Positions 23,170-34,723 of a DNA stretch of 64,000 nt are shown in pieces (within the stretch, counting starts at the first letter, position 1; each line of letters opens with the position of its first letter). Under the pieces are notes generated by a model, which saw nothing but the letters and a program-made list of their open reading frames with translations, was not told where the DNA came from and did not search any database. The stretch comes from Castanea sativa (lineage: Eukaryota; Streptophyta; Magnoliopsida; Fagales; Fagaceae), in assembly GCF_040712315.1 (NCBI RefSeq), contig NC_134021.1, positions 44,083,501 to 44,147,500 on the forward strand, given 5' to 3'. The position numbers and the translations under genes were made by a program.

Positions 23170-24460
23170 ATTTTTTATGAACAATTTAAGAAGTTTAAAA
23201 AAAAAAGAAAAAGAAAGACAGAGACAACATGTATATAGAATTTTGTCAAAACATCTTGTTGTATGCAAGATGTTTGTGTTTTTTGAGACTCACTGTATTT
23301 TTGTATGATCTGATTCTTGATCAAGAGATGGTGATCCTTCTTCGTTGGCAGCATCACGGATCACAGATATATCAAATTTCGATGTCAATGAAAGAAACAC
23401 CCGTGCACACACTGTGGTCTAGATAAAAATATTTATCATTTGTAAGTTTTATAAAAAGTTGGGAAATGTCCTATGAGTTATTATTCTAGGACCACACTTT
23501 TTTCTATAAATATCCTAGGTAGCAAATTATGATTAATTATCTACCGCTTTTACATAAACCCATCACTTGTTCTTTATCATTCATATGGTCAACCACATTG
23601 AATAATTTTGATTGGCTGTGCATTGATTCTGATTTTTTTTTATATCAATATTGGAAGTTTTAATACCAATTTTGTTGAGATAGTGGAGCTTATACAAAAA
23701 AGAAACAGAAAATAGCAAACACACAATCGCACAAAGATTTACATGATTCAGCCTTAAGTTTACATTAAAGAGAAAAGTTCACTAATAAAAGAGCGAGATT
23801 ACAATAGTAGCATAAAAGCACTCTCACAAAACCGAACCCTAAATATACTAGAGATCTCTCACTAGAAATAGTTAACTATAGAAACCTGAAAACTTCTTTA
23901 AGAACAAAGTCATTGCTTTAGAACTCTAAACAACAATAAAGAATAAAGAAACCTATTCTATAAAAAAAAAGTTGCAGCACTCTCCTTTCTTTCTCTTTTT
24001 CTTTATTTTTTAATCCATAATATCTCCATCCCTTCATTATTTTCCCCCTATATTTTAACTCTTTCATATAATTTAGTGCTAAACTCTAAATTTTTGCTAT
24101 AATAGTTTGATTTGTAGGTGTAAAAATGGCATATTCAAATAATAGGGTATAAGCAACCAACAAAAAAATGTGACTATCAATTTCATATTCCATCCAAAAC
24201 TGCATTCACTGATGAAAAATTTGCAAGAATATTTTTCAATTCAATTGTGATAAATACAAATACAAACAAAATGAATGTTGTGGGTTTTTGAAATGGCATG
24301 ATATGTAAATATTTGTTCATTTGCAATTCCATTTGACTCTTTGTAATATTGTACTCCCGGCGTTATCTTGTAACAACTCTCGTAAAAGACGAGTCCATAA
24401 AGCCCTCAAAAAATATTTTAAAAAATAAAACAATAGATTTTAAGTGCTACACGGTACATA
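23091..24460. other. Gene-free interval
   Basis: A (TA)n run at 23138-23166, then AT-rich sequence. A patch at 23725-23760 (GATTTACATGATTCAGCC) resembles LTR leader sequence of plant retroelements, but no LTR boundaries could be set. No gene. Confidence 0.45.
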
Positions 24461-24463
24461 CAT

Positions 24464-24906
24464 AATATTTTCACAATAATCTTAGAACAAAATTTAGTTA
24501 CAAAATTAGTTGTACTCTAAGGTTACAACCTTACTCAATAAAATAAACATTACTACATATTTTGAAAATCTAACCGTTGAACTGCATGTTCTTTATTCTC
24601 TTAATACACATGTCAAATTTTGTATTAATCAGATATTATTTACTATATGATCTATATTCTTATATTTTATACATAATTTTAAACTACAAAAAATTATATT
24701 TTAAAAAATTTATTGATGACATAGCTATTGATCTTTAATCTTCTAGAAATTTTGCAAGCATAGAGGGTATAAAAAGAAAATGTAATCCAATTGTGACATT
24801 GTCAAAATCCACCTCCAATAAAAAGATATTAAGTAAAATTGTAGTGCTAGGGTACAACTAATTTTGTAGTTAAACTTTGTCCTTGTAAAGTTATTGTAAA
24901 AATGTT
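24464..24906. mobile_element. MITE with about 55-base inverted ends
   Basis: The left end contains TTCACAATAATCTTAG and TTAGTTACAAAATTAG; the right end, reverse-complemented, contains TTTACAATAACTTTAC and TTAACTACAAAATTAG. A second member of the family is at 61985-62373. Non-coding. Confidence 0.65.
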
Positions 24907-24907
24907 C

Positions 24908-25061
24908 TACCACGGATCCCCCTTGGTACGGTAGTCACTCTACAAGTACAAATGCTTGTAGAGTATGGGAGGTAAGGGCCGGGGTTCAAGTCTCTAGAAA
25001 GAAGTTTCACACACATATACACTTAGATTAAGTTAGAATAGAAATTTTATCTTGTATTAAA
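24908..25061 (+). mobile_element. tRNA-derived SINE with target duplication
   Basis: A B-box-like GGGGTTCAAGTCTC (24981-24994) follows a tRNA-like 5' part (CCTTGGTACGGTAGTCACTC). A CACACATATACACTTAGATTA tail leads into an A-run. AAAAATGTTC flanks it on both sides (24898-24907 and 25062-25071). It abuts the preceding MITE. Confidence 0.75.
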
Positions 25062-25276
25062 AAAAATGTTCCTAATGTACCATTTCTTAATTAGATTAGC
25101 TTAAGAGAGTGCAGCGACAAGTGCATTACTTTCTCCCCCACCCCACCATATTCCATTACCAATTCGTATTCTAATGGAGTAATTTTTGGAAACCAATCGT
25201 CCTCTAATTTAATTCATTCGGAGTTGGATTCTTGTGGTTACAGACATACAATAGAATAATTAGTATTGTTAATATA

Positions 25277-25650
25277 AGACCTTTATGATTGCTGCGATAG
25301 CAAAGAGGATTACCTGATTAATTAATTGCTTTTCTTTTGATAAAAATTAATTTATTACTATGATTGCATTGAAAATGTAACAGTGCACGAAGTGCTAATT
25401 TGGTCACTAAAAGGGTTGGAATCAGCCGTGTGATAGGCTGATAGCTTTGATTGGTATGTATAATACCTTTATGGTTGTTGCGACAGCAGAAAGGATTACC
25501 TAATTAATTCATTACTTTTATTTTGATAAAAAAAAATAATTAATTACGTACTATAATTGCATATGAAAATGTAACATTGCACGAAGTGCTAATTTTGGCC
25601 ATAAAAGGGGTTGGAATCAACCGTGTGATAGGCTGATAGCTGTGATTGGC
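25277..25650 (+). repeat. Tandem duplication, unit about 185 bases
   Basis: Two diverged copies (start of match 25277 and 25463) share CCTTTATG-TTG-TGCGA-AGCA, GCACGAAGTGCTAATTT and CCGTGTGATAGGCTGATAGC. No coding sense. Confidence 0.8.
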
Positions 25651-25689
25651 CCAAATAAATTAAAGAAGGTTTAGTCATCTCTATCACAT

Positions 25690-26969
25690 TCCTTCTTTCG
25701 TCCTAGGGTTTTCTATATTTCTTTCCGCAACTTTTGATTGCTTTGAAGGGCTTAGGCCTCTAGGGTTTCTATTGTGAGAGAGAGAAAGTCATGTTTGGCA
25801 TGGCCTTTAGGATTTTTTATGTTTGAGGAATTTGGTTGTATTCTCAATTCATTGCTTACTTAATCTTTCGCTGGGTGGCCTTCAGTGAAGGTTTATGACT
25901 AGGATTAAGAGTCAAGGATTTGAACCCATTTTTAGAAAATGTTTTTGTGTTTTTTGGTTTTGTGCTTTCATGAATTATTATGTTATCTTTCTTTTCAAGA
26001 CGATGAAGCAGAAGCTCAGCGCTACTGAGTTGGAAAAATGGTCAACTGTAGCTTGGGCGACTTGGAACGCACGCAATCAGTTCTATTTTAAGCATGTTCA
26101 GGTACACCCGAAGATGATTTTTGAGGGTGCGGTAGGTCTGTTAGAGGAATATCAGCGTTTGATGTCTGCGCATCTGTAAGGCTAAGTGGGGTGCTGTTCT
26201 GTCTTGGGTTGTTTTGTGTTGTAGCCTTTGGAGTTTTAGCTCGGAACAACACATGTTGTTTGTTGATGGGTCCCTAGTAGCTGTCTTGGGTTTTGCTTAG
26301 TTCTTTTTTCCTTGCTGTATTTAGGGGTGGCAATTCGTGTTCGCGTGTCGGGTTTGTGTCGTGTCAACTCATATGTATCCGACTATATGGGTCAACACTA
26401 ACCCGACATGTTTATTAAACGAGTCAAGATTCCTCAACCCTAACATGACCTATTTATTAAACGAGTCAATCGTGTCGACCTGTTTATCTAATTTTATTAA
26501 AATGAAGAAAAACATTTATGGAAAAACAAGCAAATAAATATTTTAAATATAAAATTTAGAACTAATGAGTAATTATATTACAAATAATCATTCAAAACTA
26601 AATCATATCTCAATATCATAAATAATCAATTACAATACGTCAAAGAAAATATACTACAACAACTAATAAGTTTATATACCTATAGTGTGAATGGTATATT
26701 GGTAAAATTTTATTTAATTAAACAGGTCAGATGGGTCAAACGGGTTCTATAGGTTGAACCCTAACCCAACCCGTTTATCAAATGAGTTCGTCGTGTCAAC
26801 CCGAATATGACACTAACCCATTAAGCCTCAACCCCATAACCTGCTAATTTCGTGTCGTGTCGTGTCGGGTTCGCGGGTTGTGTCCAATTTTGCCACCCCT
26901 AGCTGTATTGCTTTTCTTTATCAATAAAATTTTTCTATCGTTGGGTTTTCAAAAAAAAAAAAAAAAAAA
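25690..26969 (+). pseudogene. LINE 3'-terminal fragment with poly(A) tail
   Basis: A frame ending at 26179 carries EKWSTVAWATWNARNQFYF and EGAVGLLEEYQRLMSAHL. This is the conserved W-A-x-W-x-A-R-N segment found between the reverse transcriptase and RNase H of plant LINEs. The upstream reverse transcriptase and the downstream RNase H are absent, so the copy is internally deleted. A 19-base poly(A) tract closes it at 26951-26969. The 5' boundary is uncertain, and no target duplication was found. It is split by the hAT-type element at 26322-26901. Confidence 0.7.
26322..26901. mobile_element. 580-bp hAT-type non-autonomous element, copy 1
   Basis: Ends TAGGGGTGGCAA and TTGCCACCCCTA (one-base differences inward), flanked by a perfect 8-bp duplication GCTGTATT (26314-26321, 26902-26909). 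Sub-terminal regions are rich in GTGTCGGGTT / AACCCGACAC and GGGTCAA repeats in both orientations. The interior is AT-rich and non-coding. Inserted in the LINE tail. A second member of identical length is at 43712-44291. Confidence 0.92.
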
Positions 26970-27481
26970 GGGGAAAAGCAGTATTTTGTTATTGAAAATT
27001 GCATTAATTAATTAGTTTTGATCGAGGGAGTGGAACTTTATCTTTTCTTGATGTCCCTAATATTGTAAAATCTAGTGTTCAAAAGTCTTCTACAAATGGT
27101 GTATGAGGGTTTTTTAATCTCTAACTCTCTGTGTTATATGAGCTTTCAACAACAATAACAGCAATAAGTTTAGTCCAAAAATTTTCTGGTTGGTTAAAGA
27201 TTTACAATAAATTAGTTAAGGTTAACCATATGTATTTTTTTCAAAATTCTACATGATCTTTACATTTTTAATACAATCTTATTAATTAATTATAAATTAA
27301 AGATATCTTGTTTCTTTAAGGATAAAGACAAGGAAGAACCTAAGGATAAAGCATTTTCGTTTCTCAAAAAAAAACCTAAGGATAAAGCATTTTCAGATTT
27401 GACCAAATATTGTTCATAAATCATTTTATAGAAAAAAATACAGAGCGCTAGTTGAATTTTAGGTCTAAAAAACCATTAGAG
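26970..27481. other. Gene-free AT-rich interval
   Basis: No gene. The short motif CCTAAGGATAAAGCATTTTC is repeated at 27332-27351 and 27373-27392. Confidence 0.5.
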
Positions 27482-29210
27482 TGTGCATAGGAGTTTCTTT
27501 TACTAACATTAAGCCTTTGATCTGTAATCGATGAAGTGGCCAAGAGAGAAGGACCATCTTTTGAGCAGGAAGATTTTGAAGGCTATCAAACAAGGATATT
27601 GAGACCAAGAGACTCATATTCTCTATGTAAAGCTACTTCGTTTGTACACTATAGGGTTTTGTAACCAAGTGCTTCCAGACTTTCATTGTTGATGAAGTGA
27701 AGAATTTTATAGGCAACACCATCTGTTCAAGTTGCTAGAGTTAGTCACATATTTGAAATCTATGCAAAGGGTTTGTATGTTTATAAACCCCCTTAAAACA
27801 ACCAGATTAACCTAGTTATGCAGATCTAGGTTAACACATATAAATCATATCATGCAAAGTAGTGAAAAAATAAAGAACACAATGATATGATGACTAAGAA
27901 AAACCAAACTGGTAAAAAACTTGGGGAGAATTTAATCTAATTATCCTTAAGGTAAAACTGAATCCACTATGAAGAAATTGAAGTTTACACAATAGCGATT
28001 TAAACCACTAACATCCTATTGCTACCTTAAGTAGGAAACTTACTACCATGACCACGTGACAGCTCCGAGTCCACGGACTACTTCCTTTTTGGATTCCCAG
28101 CAAGCACAAGCACTCTCGCTTGTATATCTTTAAGTTTTTAATGCAGTAACTGAATAATCATCAAGTTCTTGACATAATCTTGATCCTTGATAACCCTAAA
28201 TATGTGTGAAGGCAAACACCTCTAAATCTCATAGAAGATTCACATGTACAGCATCAACAACCTCTAAAAATGTGGCTAGGTTTTCCCTTTTATACCTAAG
28301 GCAAAACATAAAATCCTACATGGGCTGAGTTGGAAAATTCTGCAGAAAAAATAATCTGCACGACTTTCGATCGGTCGAGTCTAATTCTCGATCGATCGAG
28401 CTAGGTAGAATTGCATAAAAGACACATACTTTGAGCAGTCTAAATAAGACTAAAACGTTTTGATCATGGTTTGCCAACATTACAAATTAGTGTTCTAATA
28501 CATTTAAACCTAAAGGTCTTAGAACCTAACAAACTCCCCTTTTGACAATTCGTGACAAAACACAAACCAAACAAAATGCTCAAAGTTTACATATAAAAAG
28601 CCCATTACAAAAACACAGCCCAACATAATAAATTCAACCTAACTACTATCCATCAGTTGCAAATGTAGACAGCAGCATGACTGAATCAACCTGTATATTC
28701 TTGTAATACTTAACAAACACATAAACGCATGTGTGGAAAATATAAGTAAAACAAACATAACTTCTTGATTTCACAAAAAGATAAACTACAAGACATATAT
28801 CATGACTCATCAATATAGATCAATAGACAATGTAGCACAATGTGAAACAAGAAACAAATAAACAAAACAAAATATCTCCCCCTATCATGAACAACCCAAC
28901 ACAAACATCATGAGCCAAAAAAATACAAACAAAGTGAAGCACCTAGATACAATCTAAAATATCTCCACAGCTCCAAACAATACAAAATCTCCCCCTAACT
29001 ACAAAAAACTCATCTCTACAACATATATGCACTCCCCTTTTTGTGACAAATTGCCAAAGGGCACTTACTCATTATCAAAAGAAGGTGGAGGTCCAAAACT
29101 CTCCAAATTTGCTCGCAAGGCACGAAACTTATCAAACATGACCACCAAAATTGACCATAAGCTGCCTAAACGGTCATGATAGTCTCTAACATACGTGAAA
29201 TGTCTTAATC
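27482..29210 (-). mobile_element. 3' end of a Copia-type retroelement with LTR
   Basis: Read on the minus strand, non-coding sequence with two AGGGGGAGAT-type and AAAAGGGGAGT purine tracts (about 29040-28860 and 28540) leads into an LTR starting TGTTAGGTTCTAAG at 28531. A TATAAAAGG box lies near 28300. The LTR end is uncertain, somewhere between 27830 and 27482 (a CA end at 27482 would give about 1050 bases). GGGGGAG tracts before TGTTAG LTRs are common in plant Copia elements. No coding region or 5' LTR lies in the window. Confidence 0.6.
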
Positions 29211-29269
29211 ATCCGAAGCATCTCATAATTGAATACGAGATGTCATAATTACAGGCTTTACAACTATAT

Positions 29270-32200
29270 TGATCAAAGCGCTACGTAGACTTTTGTTTCT
29301 CTTGTAATAATAATCATGATAAGTAATCGAGTAGGCTTCGATAAAGTGGTGGTCCCTTTCATGCACTTGCCCTTGCTTATGGACAAATTAATTGGTTTTA
29401 TGCTTTGGTGTCTCTAAGGTTTGGACTTTTGCACTCACAGAGTCACGGTGCTTTTGGACTAATTAATTGGGACATCAATCTTGAAATCACTTGTCAAAGA
29501 CTTGGGTTTTGAAGGTGATTTTAAGCACATTTTCAATAATCTCTATTCCACAGTGCAACTTTATTTTCTTCCATCCAAACCAGTTCATCCAAATTACTTT
29601 GGGTTCATTTGGATTGAGGGTTCCTTGAATTTACTGTAGCCAATAATTATGACACGATTAATTCAAGTTACACATCACACAGGTCCACATATGAATTGAT
29701 GAGTAAAAGTCACATTGTTTACAGGGTCCAGTATGTATTTGTAGCTCTTGCCTTATTTGCCCACTATAGTTCGCACGTTATACAATTAATATGTCATATT
29801 ATGTCTCTTGAGGTCCTTTAAAATGTTTTATTTCCATTGTTTGAATCTTCTTTTTATACAATGAACGACGATTAAATATATACAATATATATTATTAAAC
29901 ATGATTAAATAGTTAAATTTATTAAATTCCAATATTTTTTAATTGTCGAAGAACAAATACTAATATTTTAACATTTTTTTTTCCATTTAAATTACAAAAG
30001 TTCACTGTCGTTCACGAATTATCTTTCTTTGGGCCTACGGCTAGAAGGTGTGGTTGGAACTTTGGCAACATGATCGCGTGGAGATCATAGCCAATGCCAT
30101 TAAACAGGAAGACGTCGTCTTACGTGGTTTTCGCAAACGCTGATGAGCGTTTGGTCAGGAACCATACACATTATGCTCAAAGCACACAAAACATTAGGAG
30201 ATAATTCAAGATAAAAAGATGAAATCGAATTCACATCATCAAAGACATACATATATATAATCCAACAACATATTTTTTCTTTTGAGAAGAAATCTAACAA
30301 CATATTAATTGAACCAATTACTCACCCTGAATTTATTTCACTGTTAATTTAAGTCCTCCCAAACGAACAACTTGTCCATCAATTCGTTATGTTTGGTTCA
30401 ATATAATATATGAATTTCTACAACGTTTTTATTTTTTATTTTTTATTTTTTATGCCGTGATTAATTGAGAAAATATAAGACATTTTAGTGAAATCATATT
30501 CATTTAATGGAGGGTAAGTGCTTCTGCTTCATTTTAATATAATGGCATATCTTCCGTTATCAATTAGGTCGCTAAGTGAGATATGTTGGGTTTAAAACCC
30601 AACCCGATTCAAAAATCAAAATCCTAGCCATAATTAGCAATAATCACTGTAAACCGTGACAATGGTCACAATATTTTAAAATTTCCGATCTCTGGTTGGC
30701 CTCTTATTCGGATTTTGATCCTATAATTATTATGTTGTTGTGTGTGATGTAAAATTTTGAAAAGTTAAAATTAAAAAAAAAATATTCAAAAATTAAGATT
30801 AAAAGTGAATTTTTTACATTTTAATTCACCCATTGATTCACTATATTAAACTCAGTGACAGATCCTCTCATCATTCTTTCCCAATCCCAAGTTTCTGCTA
30901 TAGTAGCATCTACTTTAGATACTATGCATTCAAGGACATAATTATACTTTTCCTATCCAGTTGTCTCCTATGCAATGTCAAATATATGATTAGAACTCGT
31001 TACACGGTTAATTGGGGGCTCAATTATTATTTCTGGGATCTTATTAAACTTATATTTGTTACTTGCCAAAACAGGTTGTAGTTTAATCATATTGGACCCT
31101 TTTTTTTTTTTTAAATCTCATCTTTAATAGATTTTTTGTGAGATGCACGAGTTATCAACTAGTCTAACATATAATTAAACCACGAATAAAGGAGGAAAAA
31201 TTCATGAAAAGCGATAGTTATTAGACACATTCTCTAGCTCTACACGAATATATATTATAAAGTCAAAACCTTGATAAAGTATGTAAGACCCTTAAAAAAC
31301 AGAAAAGGTTATTTCTAGAATCAATATGAACCTTGAAAACTATTTTTTTTTTTTAAGTAAATAATTCCATTCGACTTACCTAGGGGCTAAATGTCATGCC
31401 TTACAACAAATCACCAATTCATTGAGATGGGGATCATTCCAACAAGATTACACAAAACTACCTACTGCGCAATAAGTAGGAGAGAGAATCTTGCACATTG
31501 GTTAAAACCTAGAAAAAACAAAATAAGCAAAACAAAGAAAGACCCACCAACAGATTCTGCATTCAACAACCAACTTGTTATGACTTATTATGACATCTCA
31601 TATTCAATATATTGAATTCTTTTCACTCTAATTAAGTTAATTTAAGCCCTCCCAAACGAAAAAGCAGTCCATCGATTGGTCATGTTTGGTCCAATATGAG
31701 TTTCTATGACAACCTTTTTCTATGCCGAGAATTGAGAATAGGTATGACATTGTAACGAAAACACCTTCAATTCGTTTGCTCTACCTACTGTTCTACTCAG
31801 CACCAATTATAGTCACAATCCGATCTACTTACGGTACCGAGGGTACTGAAAATCAAAATGTTGAATCAATATTTCTACTTTGCAAGTAAGTATTCGGAAA
31901 CAAAATTTCTTTTCATTTAAAGGAAAAAAACTATTTAATAGAATAATGTTGTAGATATAAACTATTTTACAATTTTTTTACAAATTGATGATGTCACTTT
32001 AGCATTTTTCAAATAGTTATTATAAGTAAAAATATGATATTAATGATGGACCTATATTATAATTAGTAAGAATTTTCCATATTATCAGTTTGTGAAAATA
32101 TTGTAAAATAATTTGTCTTTGTACCATTACTCCTATTAAAAAAAAAAGGTAGATTTATAGGATTTTTTTTTTCTTTTTTTGGTATCCACCAAGCTCTAAC

Positions 32201-32500
32201 ACTGTTTAGTTCATACAATCCACCACAAACTATCATGATACGTAGGAGGTTTTTAATTTTAATTTTTTTTAATGTTTTGGATACTGAAAAGGTATAATAA
32301 ATTGATATGTAGGAGTTAGTTGAAGCGTCACTCTAATTTTCTTATAACATCAGATTAACTGGAATATTTAGAGTTTTATCAAGGACATATAATTATAATA
32401 ATTCTCCTATTCCTATATATATGCGATGTCAAATTTGTTTTACTTATTTTCTTCTTGTGAACATTTAAAAAAAAAAAAAAAAAGTAATTCATCACTATCT
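29270..32500 (-). repeat. Left arm of a complex inverted duplication
   Basis: Pieces of this stretch recur in reverse complement elsewhere: 29270-29625 with 40385-40690; 29640-29790 with 36420-36540; 29870-30310 with 34720-35150; 30830-32500 with 40760-42440, and partly with 35560-36080. No intact gene lies inside. A frame at 30100-30303 (minus) has a counterpart at 34735-34884 but no known domain. Confidence 0.85.
31955..32110. repeat. MITE-like foldback inside the inverted arm
   Basis: Inverted ends AAACTATTTTACAATTTTTT (left) and, reverse-complemented on the right, AAATTATTTTACAATATTTT. The copy in the 35.9-kb arm (35850-36020) also has it; the 41.2-kb arm lacks it. Confidence 0.6.
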
Positions 32501-32662
32501 CTAAATTAGAATCTGTTTACTAATTTTGTTAATTGCAGAAAATAGATTTCTATCCATCTCTATATATCCTGAGAGCATCAAATTTGAAACCTTATCAACA
32601 CCAAAACATAAAACTTAATAGATACGAAACCTTTATTAGTCCAAAAATATGAAACCTATTAG

Positions 32663-33150
32663 TCCATAAACACCTGTTAGAGTCACAAAAAGTCAAAGAC
32701 CGCCTTATTGAAATCCTATTAATGCATAAGCACTGTGAGAGGAACAAAAGTGTACAGACCATCATATTGACACCAATACATGATATCTATGTAGTCCAAA
32801 TATAAATAAATCTATTAGTCTATAAGCACCGTGAAAGCAACAAAAGTCTATAGACTGTCTTATATTGAAATCCTATTTAGTGCATAAGCACTCTGAGAGC
32901 AACAAAAGTGTACAAACCACCTTATTGCAACCAATACATAATATCTTTATTAGCCAAAAACACGATACCTAATAGTCCATAAGCACCGTGAAAGTAACAA
33001 AAGTCTAGACTACCTTATTACTTGAAATCCTATTAATTAGTCCATAAGCACTAGTGTGAGAGCACCAAAAGTTATGGACCGCCTTATATTGAACCCAAAA
33101 CGTGAAACCAAATTATCCATAAGCAAAAGTAAAAGCAAAAAAATGTCCAC
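32663..33150 (+). repeat. Higher-order tandem repeat upstream of the third peptide gene
   Basis: CATAAGCAC-type starts lie at 32665, 32725, 32820, 32883, 32978, 33043 and 33118, alternating about 60-65 and 75-95 bases, so the larger period is about 155-158 bases. Units read CATAAGCACCGTGAAAGCAAC, then AAAGTCTATAGACCGCCTTATT, with changes. Parts recur at 40560-40620, 42530-42600 and 42990-43170. Confidence 0.85.
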
Positions 33151-33274
33151 AATGTCTACAGGCAGCGCTATTAAAGTATTAATACCAAAACATGTATGAG
33201 AGTTAGGTAATGCTGTGCATTGATTGAAGTCCGTGTTTTCGTGATGTGCACGCTGAACAATGCACCTTTTTTGT

Positions 33275-33283
33275 TATATATAA
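33275..33283 (+). promoter_or_regulatory. TATA box of the third secreted-peptide gene
   Basis: TATATATAA about 121 bases before the ATG, followed by a CT-rich leader (CTCTTCTCTTCATATATCTTC). The homologous site of the beheaded copy at 43270 reads TACATATAA. Confidence 0.65.
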
Positions 33284-33403
33284 CAGCCCTAAGACACGTA
33301 CATTCTTCATCAATCAAATTGTTCTTGACTAATCTCTTCTCTTCATATATCTTCTCTTATCTCTGGCCTGTAAGAACCCCTTCACTTTAGACTGAAGAAC
33401 AAG

Positions 33404-33829
33404 ATGAGGTTCAATATGCTTGTCATAGTCACAACAGTCCTGTTTCTTATGAGCATGCCTCTACCCGAGGCTAGCAGAGTTCTCCCGGCTGGAGAAAAAC
33501 AAAATATGATGAAGAACAACCAATTCTTCGGATCACTTCAAGTGCAAGGAGATCAAGTACTCCCTCCAATATCTGTGGCGTCCAAGCCCAATCCTCCGAC
33601 CACCCCTCCTTCGACGATCAGCCAAAAGGCCTTCGCTAGCGATCACAATAAGGTCTCTCCTTTGCTCCGCAGACAGTTGCGTTGGGGTTCCGTTACTCCA
33701 TCTGCCCCCAATCCAGGAACCCTAATCCCACCTTCAGCAACGGGACACAAAGCTGGTCCATTGCCAGGCTCCTTGAACAAGAGTGCTCCCCCTCCCTCTA
33801 TGCCTGATGGGTACACCTCCAACCCCTAG
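33404..33829 (+). CDS. Small secreted proline-rich peptide precursor, third member
   Basis: Intronless 141-residue frame. The signal peptide is residues 1-24 (MRFNML, hydrophobic 5-18, cleavage near PEAS before RVLPAG). The mature part has no cysteine. RRQL at 89-92 aligns with the RRLL of the other two genes and is preceded by the shared SPLLR pattern. The tail contains APNPGTLIPPS and ends SMPDGYTSNP, against SMTMPKGSTSTP in copy B. An earlier PNPPTTPPS (62-70) resembles the PNP-PPS block after RRQL, so the module may be duplicated inside this protein. The promoter is unrelated to that of copies A and B and is made of tandem repeats. The gene sits between arms of an inverted duplication. 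I infer a secreted peptide signal; other explanations are a defence peptide or a wall protein. Confidence 0.8.
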   Translation: MRFNMLVIVTTVLFLMSMPLPEASRVLPAGEKQNMMKNNQFFGSLQVQGDQVLPPISVASKPNPPTTPPSTISQKAFASDHNKVSPLLRRQLRWGSVTPSAPNPGTLIPPSATGHKAGPLPGSLNKSAPPPSMPDGYTSNP

Positions 33830-33903
33830 ACCTGATGTATTTGTGTTGGGCTGTGTTTTCTTTCCCTTTGCTTGTTGAGGTGCTCCTTGTGCTTATCCAG
33901 GAG

Positions 33904-33950
33904 GTTGTTGTTGTTGTTGTTGTTGTTTTTGTGTTTTTGTTGTTGTTGTA
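33904..33950 (+). repeat. (GTT)n microsatellite in the 3' UTR region
   Basis: TTG/GTT runs about 75-120 bases after the stop codon of the third peptide gene, followed by TG-rich sequence and an A-run near 34030. Confidence 0.9.
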
Positions 33951-34262
33951 TTTCAGGTGTTAGGCCTGGGTTGAGGTTTGCTGTTGTTGTTGGTTTCCAG
34001 TTTGTGCTTTAATAATAATTTCTTGTCCAAGAAAAAAAAAAAGCAATATTCAAAGGGCCGGGGAAGAAGGTAAAAAAAAAAACTATATATATATATATAT
34101 ATGAAAACTTTGTTCAATTAATATGTTGTTGGATTATATATGTTGTTAGATTTTAAAATCTCATAACACCACCATTCAAGGCAGGCGGTAAGGCAACAAG
34201 GCCCGCTAAGTTTGAGCAGCCTGAGCCAATCACTAATGCTTTGTTCACACCACACCTTCCTT

Positions 34263-34723
34263 CTATCCTCTTTCCCTATTTTCCATCATAAATACATACA
34301 AGGCAAGTAGAATCACTACAAGGAGATCAGTGACCCAAGTTGCCATTGAAACTCCCTCAAGACCCTTATCTTTTGAAAGTAATACGTTGATGGGAATGTG
34401 AAAAGCCAGACCCAGACCCGAGCTAAACAATATGGGAATTGTGATGCTCTGTGAGCTCAAGTAGGCCTTGAGTGGACATAGAAATGAAGTGATTACCAAA
34501 TCAGGGAGGAGATGGAAAAGATAGGTCTTTGCCACAATTGATAAATCCTTTTGTTGACCAAAATGGATAAAAATTTTATCAACATTGAGCCACAAGAAAG
34601 TTATAGGTAGTGTAGCAAGTAGTAATAATAAGATTGCCATGAGGAGGGTCTTGTGAAGGAGTTTAAAGTTTTTGGCTCCGCAAGCTTGACCACATATGGG
34701 TTCCATGGCTCCACAGAGGCCGT
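34263..34723 (-). pseudogene. MATE (DETOXIFICATION) transporter fragment
   Basis: About 150 residues on the minus strand match one internal part of plant MATE efflux carriers. GAMEPICGQACGAKNF is the conserved family signature (usually ..EPICGQAFGAKN/K..). It is followed by four or five hydrophobic segments and the conserved FLCPLKAYLSSQSITIP and HIPINVLL. Full-length carriers have about 500 residues and 12 membrane segments; here both ends are missing. The frame ends in ENRERG and a stop unrelated to the family. It lies next to the 34720-35150 inverted-repeat piece and was probably moved here as a fragment. Intact homologues export alkaloids, flavonoids or organic anions; no function is expected here. 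Confidence 0.82.

Noticed and set aside
1494..33829. Peptide tails as CLE hormones (P-N-P after a dibasic site)
   Set aside because: The CLE core ends P-L/I-H-H/N at or near the C-terminus; here no His follows and more than 25 residues continue.
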